Assembly (NCBI GenBank): GCA_020632795.1
Contig: JACKEV010000009.1
Span: 310,001 to 374,000, forward strand
From: Alphaproteobacteria bacterium
Lineage (GTDB): Bacteria; Myxococcota_A; UBA796; CAJQPC01
Direction of reading: 5' to 3'
Length of the DNA: 64,000 nt
The notes under the pieces were generated by a model. The model saw nothing but the letters and a program-made list of their open reading frames with translations, did not search any database and was not told the origin of the DNA. The position numbers were made by a program, and so were the translations under genes. Shown here piece by piece: positions 15,702 through 23,587 of the stretch (its first letter is position 1; the number at the start of each line of letters is the position of its first letter).

Positions 15702-16042
15702 TCCGATTGCTCCGGGGTGTCGGTGGTGAGGAACGCGTCGAGCTGATCGAGCCGGGTCTCCCACAGGGCGCGCTGCTGGGCGAGCCAGCGCTCGGCGGCG
15801 CGCAGCCGGGCGGGGGCGAGCCGGTAGGTCCGCACCCGGCCCCGCTTGGTGGAGCGCACCACCCCCGCCTGCTCCAGCACACGCAGGTGCTGGTGGAACG
15901 AGGGCAGGGCCATGTCGTGGGCCTGTGCCAGCGCGCTGGCCGAGGCCGGGCCGCGCCCGAGCTGCTCCACCACCCGACGGCGGGTGGGGTTGGCCAGGGC
16001 GTGGAAGACGGCCTCGACGGGGATGGCGGTCTCGGTCAGCAT
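15698..16042 (-). CDS. ArsR-family regulator, cassette 2
   Basis: A 114-residue winged-helix protein (FHALANPTRRRVVEQL, ALAQAHDMALPSFHQHLRVLEQAG). No metal-binding Cys pair is present. The ATG at 16042 is used; a TTG directly before it is possible. Co-translated with the SRPBCC gene. A partial palindrome lies 5 bp upstream. Confidence 0.87.
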   Translation of the reverse strand: MLTETAIPVEAVFHALANPTRRRVVEQLGRGPASASALAQAHDMALPSFHQHLRVLEQAGVVRSTKRGRVRTYRLAPARLRAAERWLAQQRALWETRLDQLDAFLTTDTPEQSE

Positions 16043-16047
16043 CAACG

Positions 16048-16065
16048 CTTAGGTAATCGACTAAG
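16048..16065. promoter_or_regulatory. Inverted repeat upstream of ArsR cassette 2
   Basis: CTTAG (16048-16052) and CTAAG (16061-16065) face each other over 8 bp, immediately before the ArsR start, in an AT-rich stretch shared with the VOC gene on the other strand. It is a candidate ArsR operator serving both directions. Confidence 0.4.
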
Positions 16066-16147
16066 TATTTTCGTGCCAGCCATGATCAGGACCCCTGGTC
16101 GGGTGGCGTGTTGGTGAAGTACGCCTTTTCGAACAAGGAGTCTGAAG

Positions 16148-16492
16148 ATGAAGCCCCTCGATGTCCGCTTCGATCACGTCGGCCTGGTCGCCCGCGACCC
16201 GGCCCGCACCGCCGCCTTCTACTGCACCCTGCTCCAGGGGGAGGAGGTGTACTACGGCCCTCTGCTCACCGTGCAGGCCGGGGCGGTCGAGCTGGCGATC
16301 AGCCCGCTGGCGCCGGGCGCCTCGCTGGACCACCCCCGCGATCTGCACGTCGGCCTGCGGGTCCCCCCCGAGGCGCTCCCCGCCTTGAAGGAGCGCCTCG
16401 CCCGGCTCGGCGCCCCGTTCCAGGAGGTCGACGGGCGGCTCTACACCCGCGACCCGGACGGCCTCACCGTGGAGTTCGACGCCGGGGCCTGA
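16148..16492 (+). CDS. VOC-superfamily (glyoxalase-like) protein, cassette 2
   Basis: A 114-residue vicinal-oxygen-chelate protein (DHVGLVARDPARTAAFYCTLL, LYTRDPDGLTVEFDAG). AAGGAG precedes the ATG. Divergent from ArsR cassette 2, which probably controls it. Its end overlaps the convergent SRPBCC gene of cassette 3 by 52 bp. The ligand or reaction is unknown. Confidence 0.82.
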   Translation: MKPLDVRFDHVGLVARDPARTAAFYCTLLQGEEVYYGPLLTVQAGAVELAISPLAPGASLDHPRDLHVGLRVPPEALPALKERLARLGAPFQEVDGRLYTRDPDGLTVEFDAGA

Positions 16493-16977
16493 GGCCGCCC
16501 GGCGACGAGCGCGTCCTGGATGCGGTCCAGCTCCTGCTGCCAGCCCATCGTCGCCCGCTGCGTCCACAGGTCGTCATGCATGGCGTCGAAGGTGAGCACC
16601 ATCCGGACCCCGCCGGGGTCCGGGTGCAGCTCCACGAGGTGGGACACCTGATAGGTCCCGGTGTCCGGGATGAAGTCGACGAGGTGGTGCCAGGCCAGGC
16701 GGCGCGGCGGGGTGACCTCGGTGTAGGTCGCCCGGTGGAGGCTCGACGTCGGCTGGCCGGAGGACTCCATGAAGGCGATCATCTCGGGGTCCTTCGCGGC
16801 CATCGTGTAGATCAGCTCGCCGCCGGGCTGCACGTCGAGGCTGTGCACGACGACGACGAAGCCGCCGGGGCCCCACCAGGCCTCGATGCCGTCCTTTGTC
16901 GTCCAGAGCGCCCAGAGCTCCTCCAGGGTGGCCTGGTAGGTGCGCTCCAGGGTGACCTGCCGTCGCGCGCCGCCCAT
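16441..16977 (-). CDS. SRPBCC (AHSA1-like) domain protein, cassette 3
   Basis: A 178-residue START-fold protein (VTLERTYQATLEELWALWTT, IEAWWGPGGFVVVVH, DVQPGGELIYTM, GWQQELDRIQDAL). The TGATG junction with the upstream VOC gene shares one base, so it is translationally coupled. The last ~15 residues extend past the usual family end and run antisense to the VOC gene of cassette 2. Confidence 0.82.
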   Translation of the reverse strand: MGGARRQVTLERTYQATLEELWALWTTKDGIEAWWGPGGFVVVVHSLDVQPGGELIYTMAAKDPEMIAFMESSGQPTSSLHRATYTEVTPPRRLAWHHLVDFIPDTGTYQVSHLVELHPDPGGVRMVLTFDAMHDDLWTQRATMGWQQELDRIQDALVAGRPQAPASNSTVRPSGSRV

Positions 16978-17453
16978 CACGCCGCCCCGGCGCAGGCGGC
17001 CTTGAGCGCGGCGATGTCCACGCGCCGCATGCCCATCAGCGCGCCCCACACGCGCTGGTGGCGGACGGGGTCGGGGTCGTTCATCAGGGCCTCGATGTCC
17101 GCCGGAACGATCTGCCAGGACAGCCCGAAGCGGTCGGTGACCCAGCCGCAGGGCATCTCCTGGCCGCCCTCGGCCAGGGCGTCCCAGTAGCGGTCCAGCT
17201 CGGCCTGGCTCTCGCAGGGCACCGAGAAAGAGACCGCCGGGGTGAAGTGGTAGTGCGGGCCGCCGTTGAGGGCCATGAAGGGCTGGCCCAGCAGCTCGAA
17301 GGTGATGGTGAGCACGGACCCGGGCTCGCCGAGGCCGCCCTCCTGGACGCGGGTGACCTTCGTGATGGAGGACCCGGGGAAGAGGGCGGTGTAGTGGGCG
17401 ACGGCGGCCTCGGCGTCTCCGTCGAACCACAGGCACGGGGTGATGGGGGGCAT
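16977..17453 (-). CDS. PhnB-like VOC-superfamily protein, cassette 3
   Basis: A 158-residue protein of the PhnB / 3-demethylubiquinone methyltransferase-like VOC group (PCLWFDGDAEAAVAHYTALFPGS, PFMALNGGPHYHFTPAVSF, CGWVTDRFGLSWQIVP). Despite the family name these are rarely methyltransferases. It sits between ArsR and SRPBCC genes with 3-bp and 1-bp junctions. Function unknown. Confidence 0.82.
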   Translation of the reverse strand: MPPITPCLWFDGDAEAAVAHYTALFPGSSITKVTRVQEGGLGEPGSVLTITFELLGQPFMALNGGPHYHFTPAVSFSVPCESQAELDRYWDALAEGGQEMPCGWVTDRFGLSWQIVPADIEALMNDPDPVRHQRVWGALMGMRRVDIAALKAACAGAA

Positions 17454-17456
17454 CGC

Positions 17457-17792
17457 TCAGCTCCTTGGGGGGGTGGTGTCGGCGCGCTTGCGCTGGAGGG
17501 CGTCCTCCAGCGCGTCAAAGCGGGCCTCCCAGAGACGTCGGTATCGGGAGACCCACAGGTCGATCTCGCGGAAGGGCTCGGGGCGGAGCCGGTAGAGGCG
17601 GAGCTGGCCGTCTGCCCGGACGTCCACGAAGCCCGCCTCGCGGAGGATGCGGAGGTGGCGGGAGACCCCGGACTGGCGGATGTCGACGGCGTCGACGAGG
17701 GCCTTCACCGGCTGCTCACCGGCGAGCAGGGCCTCGACGATGCGGCGGCGGGTCGGGTCGGCCAGGGTCTCGAACATTGAATCCATAGTCAT
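17457..17792 (-). CDS. ArsR-family regulator, cassette 3
   Basis: A 111-residue winged-helix protein (FETLADPTRRRIVEALLAG, DAVDIRQSGVSRHLRILREAGF, RLRPEPFREIDLWVSRYRRLWE). This group typically sits beside AHSA1 and VOC genes, as here. It leads a three-gene operon. The start codon abuts a 10-bp palindrome. Confidence 0.88.
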   Translation of the reverse strand: MTMDSMFETLADPTRRRIVEALLAGEQPVKALVDAVDIRQSGVSRHLRILREAGFVDVRADGQLRLYRLRPEPFREIDLWVSRYRRLWEARFDALEDALQRKRADTTPPRS

Positions 17793-17801
17793 GTATATAC
17801 A
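17792..17801. promoter_or_regulatory. Palindrome TGTATATACA at ArsR cassette 3 start
   Basis: A perfect 10-bp palindrome in a short AT-rich patch directly before the ArsR start codon. It is positioned to act as a -10-overlapping operator, but it is short and could be partly chance. Confidence 0.35.
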
Positions 17802-17879
17802 CCATCACGTATTCAGTGTCCAGCCCCCTCATTCCGAACCGCGCTGAATCCCGAGCCGTGGCATTGGCTGCGGGGGGGC

Positions 17880-18139
17880 GGCCCTCTTCACGTCAATTCA
17901 TCCCATGCCGTCGAGGTTGCGGAAGCGCACCCCTGGCCAGGGGTTGACGCCAGGACGCCGACATGGCGGCTGCTGGTGCGCGCGGCGCTGATCGCGACGA
18001 ATTCCTCGGGTGGTGAACGAATCCGCACCCATCTCTGAAGGAAGGGACCCCTCCAAGTCCCTTCCTTCGCTCGCCTTTGGCTCGCTGACCATCCCCCGGG
18101 GTCGCGCCCTACGGGCGCCGGGTGACCAGTCCACGGTTC
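17880..18139. repeat. Structured non-coding element with three palindromes
   Basis: This stretch lies in a 360-bp gap without a convincing gene. It holds a perfect 16-bp palindrome (17929-17944, ACCCCTGG and its complement), a hairpin with a perfect 12-bp stem and 8-nt loop (18037-18068, arm GAAGGAAGGGAC), and a hairpin with a 6-bp stem and TAC loop (18104-18118). A 78-codon minus-strand frame across it (17898-18134) has no usual protein features. From memory, similar frames are annotated as hypothetical in other genomes, which would fit a dispersed repeat or structured RNA; I cannot verify this here. Confidence 0.45.
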
Positions 18140-18153
18140 ATGGAGGGTCCGTA

Positions 18154-18750
18154 TCAGAGGCGACCGATCCCGGGCACGAAGCGCCCTACCTGCCCCGCCC
18201 AGGCCAGGAAGGCGTCGCCGTGCTGCTGGCGCAGGTGGACCTCCTCGGCGCGGGCCTGGAAGCCCACCAGCACATAGGCCAGGGCGAAGCCCAGGATGGA
18301 CCAGCCCGAGGGCGCGGCGAGCGCCACGCCGAGGGTGAGCAGGAGCATGCCCAGGTAGATGGGGTTGCGGGACCACCGGAACAGCCCCCCGGTGACCAGC
18401 GCGGTCTCGGTGTCCGCCAGGCCGATGCGCCAGGAGGCGCCCATCTGGGCCTGGGCGACCACGACCAGGGCCAGCCCGGCCGCCGCGAAGGCCAGCCCCA
18501 GCGCCAGGGCCGGGGTGGGGGCAGGGTGGACGTCGAGGACCCCGGGCCCGAGCAGGGCCAGACCCACGGTCCAGACGAGGTAGCCCAGCAGGGTGAGGCC
18601 GAACGCGGTGTGCAGGAAGCGCTGGAGCGGGTCGTGGGGGCGGACGAGGGCGACCACCCCGTAGCGTCGCCAGGACCGCCACAGCGGCAGGCCGAAGGCG
18701 GTGAGCAGGGTGAGGGCGGCGATGGGCGCGAGGGCGGTGTGGACGGTCAT
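18154..18750 (-). CDS. Isoprenylcysteine carboxyl methyltransferase / phospholipid methyltransferase-like membrane protein
   Basis: A 198-residue protein with four to five membrane helices and the C-terminal signature of the family (LFRWSRNPIYLGMLLLTLG, then EEVHLRQQHGDAFLAWAGQVGRFVPG), where the RNP/YLG and E-x2-L elements bind SAM. The substrate (lipid, isoprenyl-protein or small thiol) is not defined by sequence. The ATG at 18750 has GGAGG upstream. Divergent from the radical SAM operon. Confidence 0.78.
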   Translation of the reverse strand: MTVHTALAPIAALTLLTAFGLPLWRSWRRYGVVALVRPHDPLQRFLHTAFGLTLLGYLVWTVGLALLGPGVLDVHPAPTPALALGLAFAAAGLALVVVAQAQMGASWRIGLADTETALVTGGLFRWSRNPIYLGMLLLTLGVALAAPSGWSILGFALAYVLVGFQARAEEVHLRQQHGDAFLAWAGQVGRFVPGIGRL

Positions 18751-18824
18751 GGGGGCCTCCTGGGATTCGTTTGAATGATAATTCATATGAAAAACTTTTC
18801 AAGCAAAACCGTTGCGGAGGTTCA

Positions 18825-18843
18825 GCGGACGGAACCTGTCCGC
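18825..18843. promoter_or_regulatory. Palindrome GCGGAC-N7-GTCCGC before the radical SAM operon
   Basis: Perfect 6-bp arms around GGAACCT, 55 bp before the first radical SAM start codon. It shares the CGGAC-N7-GTCCG pattern found at 49041, 50486, 56728 and 58468. Upstream lies AT-rich DNA with the palindrome TTCATATGAA (18782-18791), probably promoter sequence. Confidence 0.4.
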
Positions 18844-18897
18844 CGGTGCGCCGCGGTGATACCTTCTCGACTCGGCCCGCAGCCCCGGACCCACCCC

Positions 18898-20244
18898 ATG
18901 AAGATCGCGCTCATCTCGCCCAAGGGGCCGCTGTACCGGCACCGCGGCGGCATCTTCAAGCGCTCGCTGCGCTACGCCCCGCTCACCCTGGTCCACCTCG
19001 CGGCGCTCGTCCCTGAGGACGTGCAGGCCGAGGTCCGCGTCTTCGACGAGGGCATCGAGGAGATGCCGGAGACCCTGGACGCGGATCTCGTCGGCATGAC
19101 CGTGATCACCGGATCGGCACGTCGCGCCTACGAGCTGGCCGCCCGCTACCGGGCGCAGGGGCTGCCCGTGGTGCTGGGCGGTCCCCACGTCACGCTCGCG
19201 CCCGAGGACGCCCGCCCCCACGCCGACAGCCTGGTGGTGGGCTACGCCGAGGAGACCTGGCCGCAGCTCCTGCGGGACCACGCCGCCGGCCGGCTCCAGC
19301 CCCGCTACGACCAGTCGCCGAGCTTGAGCCTCGCCGGGCTGCCCCACCCCCGCCGGGACCTGCTGCCCCGGCGCGCCTACACCACCACCAACGTGTTCGA
19401 GGCGTCCCGGGGCTGCATCCACGACTGCGACTTCTGCGTGGTGCCCGCGGCCTGGGGGCGCCGCCCCTACCGCCGCCCGGTGGACGAGGTCATCGCCGAG
19501 CTGCGGGCGGTGGGCGCGCGCAAGGCCCTGTTCATCGACCTCAACCTCATCGCCGACAAGACCTGGGCCCGCGCCCTGTTCGAGGCGATGATCCCGCTGA
19601 AGCTCTCCTGGTTCGGCCTGGCCACGGTGCTGCTGGAGCGGGATGAGGAGCTGCTGGACCTCGTCGCCCGCAGCGGCTGCTCGGGGCTGCTCATCGGGCT
19701 GGAGTCCATCTCCCAGCAGACCCTGGACGGCTGCCGCAAGGGCTTCAACGTGGCCGACCGCTACGCGAACCTCATCGACCGGCTGCACGCGAAGGGCATC
19801 ACGCTGATGGGCACCTTCGTGTTCGGGCTGGACGGCGACGGCCCCGACGTCTTCATGGAGACCGCGCGCTTCGCGGTGGAGACCGCCATCGACCTGCCGC
19901 GCTTCGCCATCGTGACGCCCTTCCCCGGCACGGCCCTGTACGGCAGGCTGGACGCCGAGGGGCGCATCCTCACCCGGGACTGGGACCTCTACGACGGCCA
20001 GCACGTCGTCTTCCAGCCTCGAGGCATGGGGGTGCGCGAGCTGGCCGAGGGCCACGAGGCCGCCTGGCGTTACACCTACCGGCGCCGCAGCATCCTGAGG
20101 CGGGTGGCCGGCAGCCGGCTCCAACTCCCGCTCTCGCTGGCGGCGAACTGGGGCTACCGCTTCTACGCCCACCACCTGCACACCCACTACAACTGCGACT
20201 GGTTCATCGGCCAGGACCGCCCCGCCGCGAGCAGGACCGCATGA
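18898..20244 (+). CDS. B12-binding-domain radical SAM protein 1
   Basis: A 448-residue protein. The N-terminal ~140 residues resemble a cobalamin-binding Rossmann domain (VGMTVITGSARRAYELA, VVLGGPHVTLAPEDA). The radical SAM Fe4S4 motif is CIHDCDFC (Cys173, 177, 180). The C-terminal part (GFNVADRY, MGTFVFGLDGDG, TPFPGTALYGRL) is the usual barrel end of B12 radical SAM enzymes, a class that often performs methylations or carbon-skeleton changes. It starts a four-gene overlapping operon with a second such enzyme and two acetyltransferase-like proteins. No product can be assigned. Confidence 0.85.
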   Translation: MKIALISPKGPLYRHRGGIFKRSLRYAPLTLVHLAALVPEDVQAEVRVFDEGIEEMPETLDADLVGMTVITGSARRAYELAARYRAQGLPVVLGGPHVTLAPEDARPHADSLVVGYAEETWPQLLRDHAAGRLQPRYDQSPSLSLAGLPHPRRDLLPRRAYTTTNVFEASRGCIHDCDFCVVPAAWGRRPYRRPVDEVIAELRAVGARKALFIDLNLIADKTWARALFEAMIPLKLSWFGLATVLLERDEELLDLVARSGCSGLLIGLESISQQTLDGCRKGFNVADRYANLIDRLHAKGITLMGTFVFGLDGDGPDVFMETARFAVETAIDLPRFAIVTPFPGTALYGRLDAEGRILTRDWDLYDGQHVVFQPRGMGVRELAEGHEAAWRYTYRRRSILRRVAGSRLQLPLSLAANWGYRFYAHHLHTHYNCDWFIGQDRPAASRTA

Positions 20245-21623
20245 AATCAAGCTCCCGCAGCCGCTTCCGCCTCACGCTGGTCCACCCCTGCATCGGCCGC
20301 AAGCCCGGCCAGGACTACATCAAGACCTGGCAGATGGAGCCGCTGCCCCCCGCGCTCATCGCCGCGCTGACCCCCCGCGACGTGGACGTGCGCTTCTACG
20401 ACGACCGCATGGAGCTCATCCCCTTCGACGAGCCCACCGACCTCGTCGCGCTGTCCATCGAGACCTACACCGCCAAGCGCTGCTACCAGATCGCCAGCGA
20501 GTACCGGCGCCGGGGGGTGCCGGTGGTGATGGGCGGCTTCCACGCCACCCTCATCCCCGAGGAGGTCGAGCGCTACGCCGACGCCATCGTCGTGGGCGAA
20601 GCCGAGACCGTGTGGGCCGAGGTCATCGACGACTTCCGGCACGGCATGCCCAAGAAGCGCTACACCGCCCAGGGCCGCCCCTCCCTGGAGCACAGCCGCC
20701 CGGACCGCAGCATCTTCCGAGGCAAGCGCTACCTGCCCATCGGGCTCGTGGAGGCGGGGCGGGGCTGCCACTTCCGCTGCGAGTTCTGCGCGGTGCAGAC
20801 CGTGTTCAATCGCACCCAGACCCGGCGCCCCACCGGGGACATCCTGAACGAGCTGGCTCAGATCCGCGACCAGAAGAAGCTCATCTTCTTCGTGGACGAC
20901 AACATCACCTCCAACATGCGGCAGGCCAAGGAGTTCTTCCGGGCCCTGAAGCCCCTCAACCTGCGCTGGGTGAGCCAGGCGAGCATCAACGCCGCCCACG
21001 ACGAGGAGTTCCTGTCCCTGTTGCGGGAGAGCGGCTGCCAGGGGGTGCTCATCGGGTTCGAGAGCCTCAACCCCGAGAACCTGCGCACGATGGACAAGGG
21101 ATTCAATACGATGAAGGGGGGCTATGAGCGGGCCCTGGCCAACCTGCGCAGGCACGACATCCGACTGTATGTGACCTTCGTGTTCGGCTACGACGCCGAC
21201 ACCCCCGAGAGCTTCGACCACTCGGTGGACTTCGCCAAGCGCCACGCCTTCTACATCACGGCGTTCAACCACCTCACCCCGTTCCCGGGCACGCCGCTCT
21301 ACCAGCGCCTTCAGGACGAGGGGCGGCTCTTGTACGACGCCTGGTGGCTGGACGACGCCTACAGCTACAACATGATCCCGTTCCAACCTCGAAACATGAG
21401 CCCCGAGGAGCTGCAGCGGCGCTGCGTGGGGGCGCGGGCCAGCTTCTACTCCCGGCGCAGCATCCTGCGGCGCAGCCTGGACCCGGTGAACCGCAGCGAC
21501 TTCTTCATGTGGCGGAACTTCTTCCTGATCAACGGGCTGCACCGGGCGGACGTGTCCCTGCGGGACTTCTACCCCCTGGGCGACGCGGCCTGGCGCGGCG
21601 AGCTGATCCCGGCGGACGCGTGA
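20241..21623 (+). CDS. B12-binding-domain radical SAM protein 2
   Basis: A 460-residue paralogue of the preceding gene. It has a cobalamin-type domain (LVALSIETYTAKRCYQIA, VVMGGFHATLIPEE), the cluster motif CHFRCEFC (Cys176, 180, 183) and barrel-end motifs (GFNTMKGGYERA, TFVFGYDADTPE, TPFPGTPLYQRL). ATGA overlap with gene 1 means coupled translation. The pair shares tail elements (YSRRSILRR and YRRRSILRR), consistent with duplication and successive steps in one pathway (inference). Confidence 0.87.
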   Translation: MKSSSRSRFRLTLVHPCIGRKPGQDYIKTWQMEPLPPALIAALTPRDVDVRFYDDRMELIPFDEPTDLVALSIETYTAKRCYQIASEYRRRGVPVVMGGFHATLIPEEVERYADAIVVGEAETVWAEVIDDFRHGMPKKRYTAQGRPSLEHSRPDRSIFRGKRYLPIGLVEAGRGCHFRCEFCAVQTVFNRTQTRRPTGDILNELAQIRDQKKLIFFVDDNITSNMRQAKEFFRALKPLNLRWVSQASINAAHDEEFLSLLRESGCQGVLIGFESLNPENLRTMDKGFNTMKGGYERALANLRRHDIRLYVTFVFGYDADTPESFDHSVDFAKRHAFYITAFNHLTPFPGTPLYQRLQDEGRLLYDAWWLDDAYSYNMIPFQPRNMSPEELQRRCVGARASFYSRRSILRRSLDPVNRSDFFMWRNFFLINGLHRADVSLRDFYPLGDAAWRGELIPADA

Positions 21624-22741
21624 CCGCGCCGGGCGCGCCGGTCACCTTCGGCCTCGCGCAGCCCGCCGAAGAGCCCCAGCTCCGGCGGGTCTTGCGGGAC
21701 AACCCGATGGCCGGGGCGGTGTCGGTGGCCTTCCAGCGGGAGCCGGACTTCTTCGCGGCGGCCACCATCGAGGGCCCGGTGCACCAGTGCGTGGTCGCCC
21801 GGACCGAGGCGGGGGAGGTCGTGGGGCTGTGCAGCCGCAGCGTGCGGCCCGTGTGGCTCAACGGGGAGATCCAGGAGGTGGGCTACCTGTCGATGCTGCG
21901 CTTGGACGCGGCCTGGCGGGGACGGCCGCGCATGCTCAAAGGGGGCTTTGAAGCGGTACACCGGCTGCACGAGGCGGATAAGCGAACAGCGTTCGCTTTT
22001 ACCACCATCATCGAGGACAACCACACCGCGCGGCGCATCCTGGAGCGGGGGCTGCCGGGCTTCCCGACCTACCATCCTCGGGAGGTGATGGTGACCCTGG
22101 CGATGCCCACCTGGCGGCGGCGCCGGGCGCCTCGCGTGCCCGGCGTGGACTTGCGCCAAGCCACCGCCGCCGAGCTGCCCGACCTCGCGGACTGTCTGGG
22201 GCGCAACCTCCGGCGCACGAACCTCGCCCCGGCCTGGACCGCCGAGGACCTGGCCGACCCGGCGCTCTGCCGGGGGCTCGCGCCGGGGGACTTCACCGTG
22301 GCGCTGCGCGGGGGGCGGGTGGTCGGCTGCGTGGCGCTGTGGGACCAGCAGGGCTTCAAGCAGTCGGTGGTCGCCGGCTACGAGGGGGGCTTGGGGCGGT
22401 TTCGGGGGGTGGTGAACGCGGCGGCGCCCTGGGTGGGGGTGCCCCGGCTGCCCGCGCCCGGCGAGCCCCTGCGCCACGCCTTCCTGTCGCACCTCGCGGC
22501 GGACGAGGACGCCCTGCTGCCGGCGCTCCTGGTGGCGGCCTACAACCGCAGCCTCAGCGGGGGCTATGCGTACCTCACCACCATGCTGGCCGAGCGGCAC
22601 CCGATGACGGCGCCCCTCAAGCGGCGCTTCGGGGCGATCGAGTACCGCAGCGTGCTCTACCTCGTGTGCTGGCCCGACGGCGCGGACGCGGTGGCGGCGG
22701 TGGACGACCGGCTGCCCCAGCCCGAGGTCGCGGTCCTGTGA
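21620..22741 (+). CDS. GNAT-fold acetyltransferase-like protein
   Basis: A 373-residue protein starting at a GTG that overlaps the previous stop (GTGA). The N-terminal half has GNAT features (VVARTEAGEVVGLCS, EVGYLSMLRLDAAWRGRPRM, FTTIIEDNHTARRILERG) and the second half looks like another GNAT-like unit (DFTVALRGGRVVGCVALWD), so it may be a tandem GNAT. It presumably transfers an acyl group in the radical SAM pathway; the acceptor is unknown. Confidence 0.7.
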   Translation: MTAPGAPVTFGLAQPAEEPQLRRVLRDNPMAGAVSVAFQREPDFFAAATIEGPVHQCVVARTEAGEVVGLCSRSVRPVWLNGEIQEVGYLSMLRLDAAWRGRPRMLKGGFEAVHRLHEADKRTAFAFTTIIEDNHTARRILERGLPGFPTYHPREVMVTLAMPTWRRRRAPRVPGVDLRQATAAELPDLADCLGRNLRRTNLAPAWTAEDLADPALCRGLAPGDFTVALRGGRVVGCVALWDQQGFKQSVVAGYEGGLGRFRGVVNAAAPWVGVPRLPAPGEPLRHAFLSHLAADEDALLPALLVAAYNRSLSGGYAYLTTMLAERHPMTAPLKRRFGAIEYRSVLYLVCWPDGADAVAAVDDRLPQPEVAVL

Positions 22742-23451
22742 CGGCGCTGGTCGGCGAGGTCCGGGCGCGGGAGGCGCTGTGTCCCCGGGACGCCGAGGCG
22801 ATGCTCTCGCTGATGCGGCGGCACTTCCACGAGGTCCACGACGAGGTGTTCCTGCGGGATCTGGCCGAGAAGGACCGGGTCATCCTGCTGCGGGACCCCC
22901 GCGGCGCGGTGCGGGGCTTCTCGACGATGCAGGTCAGCCGGGAGGCGCTGGGGGGGACGCCCGCGACGGTGGTGTTCTCCGGGGACACGGTGGTGGACCG
23001 GGACGCCTGGGGCAGCCCCGTGCTGCCGCAGACCTGGCTGCGCGCGGTGCTGGAGGTGGGGGCCTCCACCCCGGACGAGCGGCTGTACTGGCTGCTCATC
23101 TGCTCGGGGTATCGGACCTATCGCTTCCTGCCCCTGTTCTACCGGGAGTTCTGGCCCCGGCACGACGCGCCCACGCCGCCGCCGATCCGCGCGGCGATGG
23201 AGCGCCTGGCCCGGCGGCGGTACGGGGCGCGCTACGCCGGGGGGGTGGTGCGCTTCCCGGACGGGGCGCATGTGCGGTCGGAGGTCGGGGGGCTGACGCC
23301 CGCGCGCTTGCGGAACCCGCATGTGGCCTTCTTCGCGCGGCAGAACCCGGGGCACACGGCGGGGGATGAGCTGGTGTGCCTGGCGGAGGTGTGTCGGGAG
23401 AACTTCACGCCGGCGGCGATGCGGATGCTGCGGGCGGTGGGGGGAGGGTGA
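22738..23451 (+). CDS. Acetyltransferase-like hypothetical protein
   Basis: A 237-residue protein, last of the radical SAM operon, starting at a GTG overlapping the previous stop by 4 bp. Segments such as RDPRGAVRGFSTMQV, TVVFSGDTVVDRDAWG and RLYWLLICSGYRTYRFLPLFYREF resemble GNAT-type proteins that act in lipid or natural-product gene sets. No catalytic residue can be named. Function is unassigned. Confidence 0.6.
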   Translation: MTALVGEVRAREALCPRDAEAMLSLMRRHFHEVHDEVFLRDLAEKDRVILLRDPRGAVRGFSTMQVSREALGGTPATVVFSGDTVVDRDAWGSPVLPQTWLRAVLEVGASTPDERLYWLLICSGYRTYRFLPLFYREFWPRHDAPTPPPIRAAMERLARRRYGARYAGGVVRFPDGAHVRSEVGGLTPARLRNPHVAFFARQNPGHTAGDELVCLAEVCRENFTPAAMRMLRAVGGG

Positions 23452-23483
23452 TCCCCTTCAGCCGACATTTCGTCGGACATTTC

Positions 23484-23512
23484 TTGACCGCTTGAGCGAA
23501 GTCGTGTATCAA
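23484..23512 (+). promoter_or_regulatory. Sigma-70-like promoter for the T6SS operon
   Basis: TTGACC (23484-23489) and TATCAA (23507-23512) are separated by 17 bp, about 75 bp before tssK. CCGAC and GTCGG arms (23462-23476) make a small inverted repeat just upstream. No sigma-54 -24/-12 pattern was found here. Confidence 0.5.
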
Positions 23513-23587
23513 CACATCTGAGGGAACGACGTCCCGACGAAGGGGGTGAAGGCGTCGCGGGGACACCGTGGGGCGACCGGAGACTGA

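Noticed and set aside
17898..18134. 78-codon minus-strand frame between ArsR cassette 3 and the methyltransferase gene
   Set aside because: It covers three palindromes and shows no protein-like composition; kept as a non-coding element instead.
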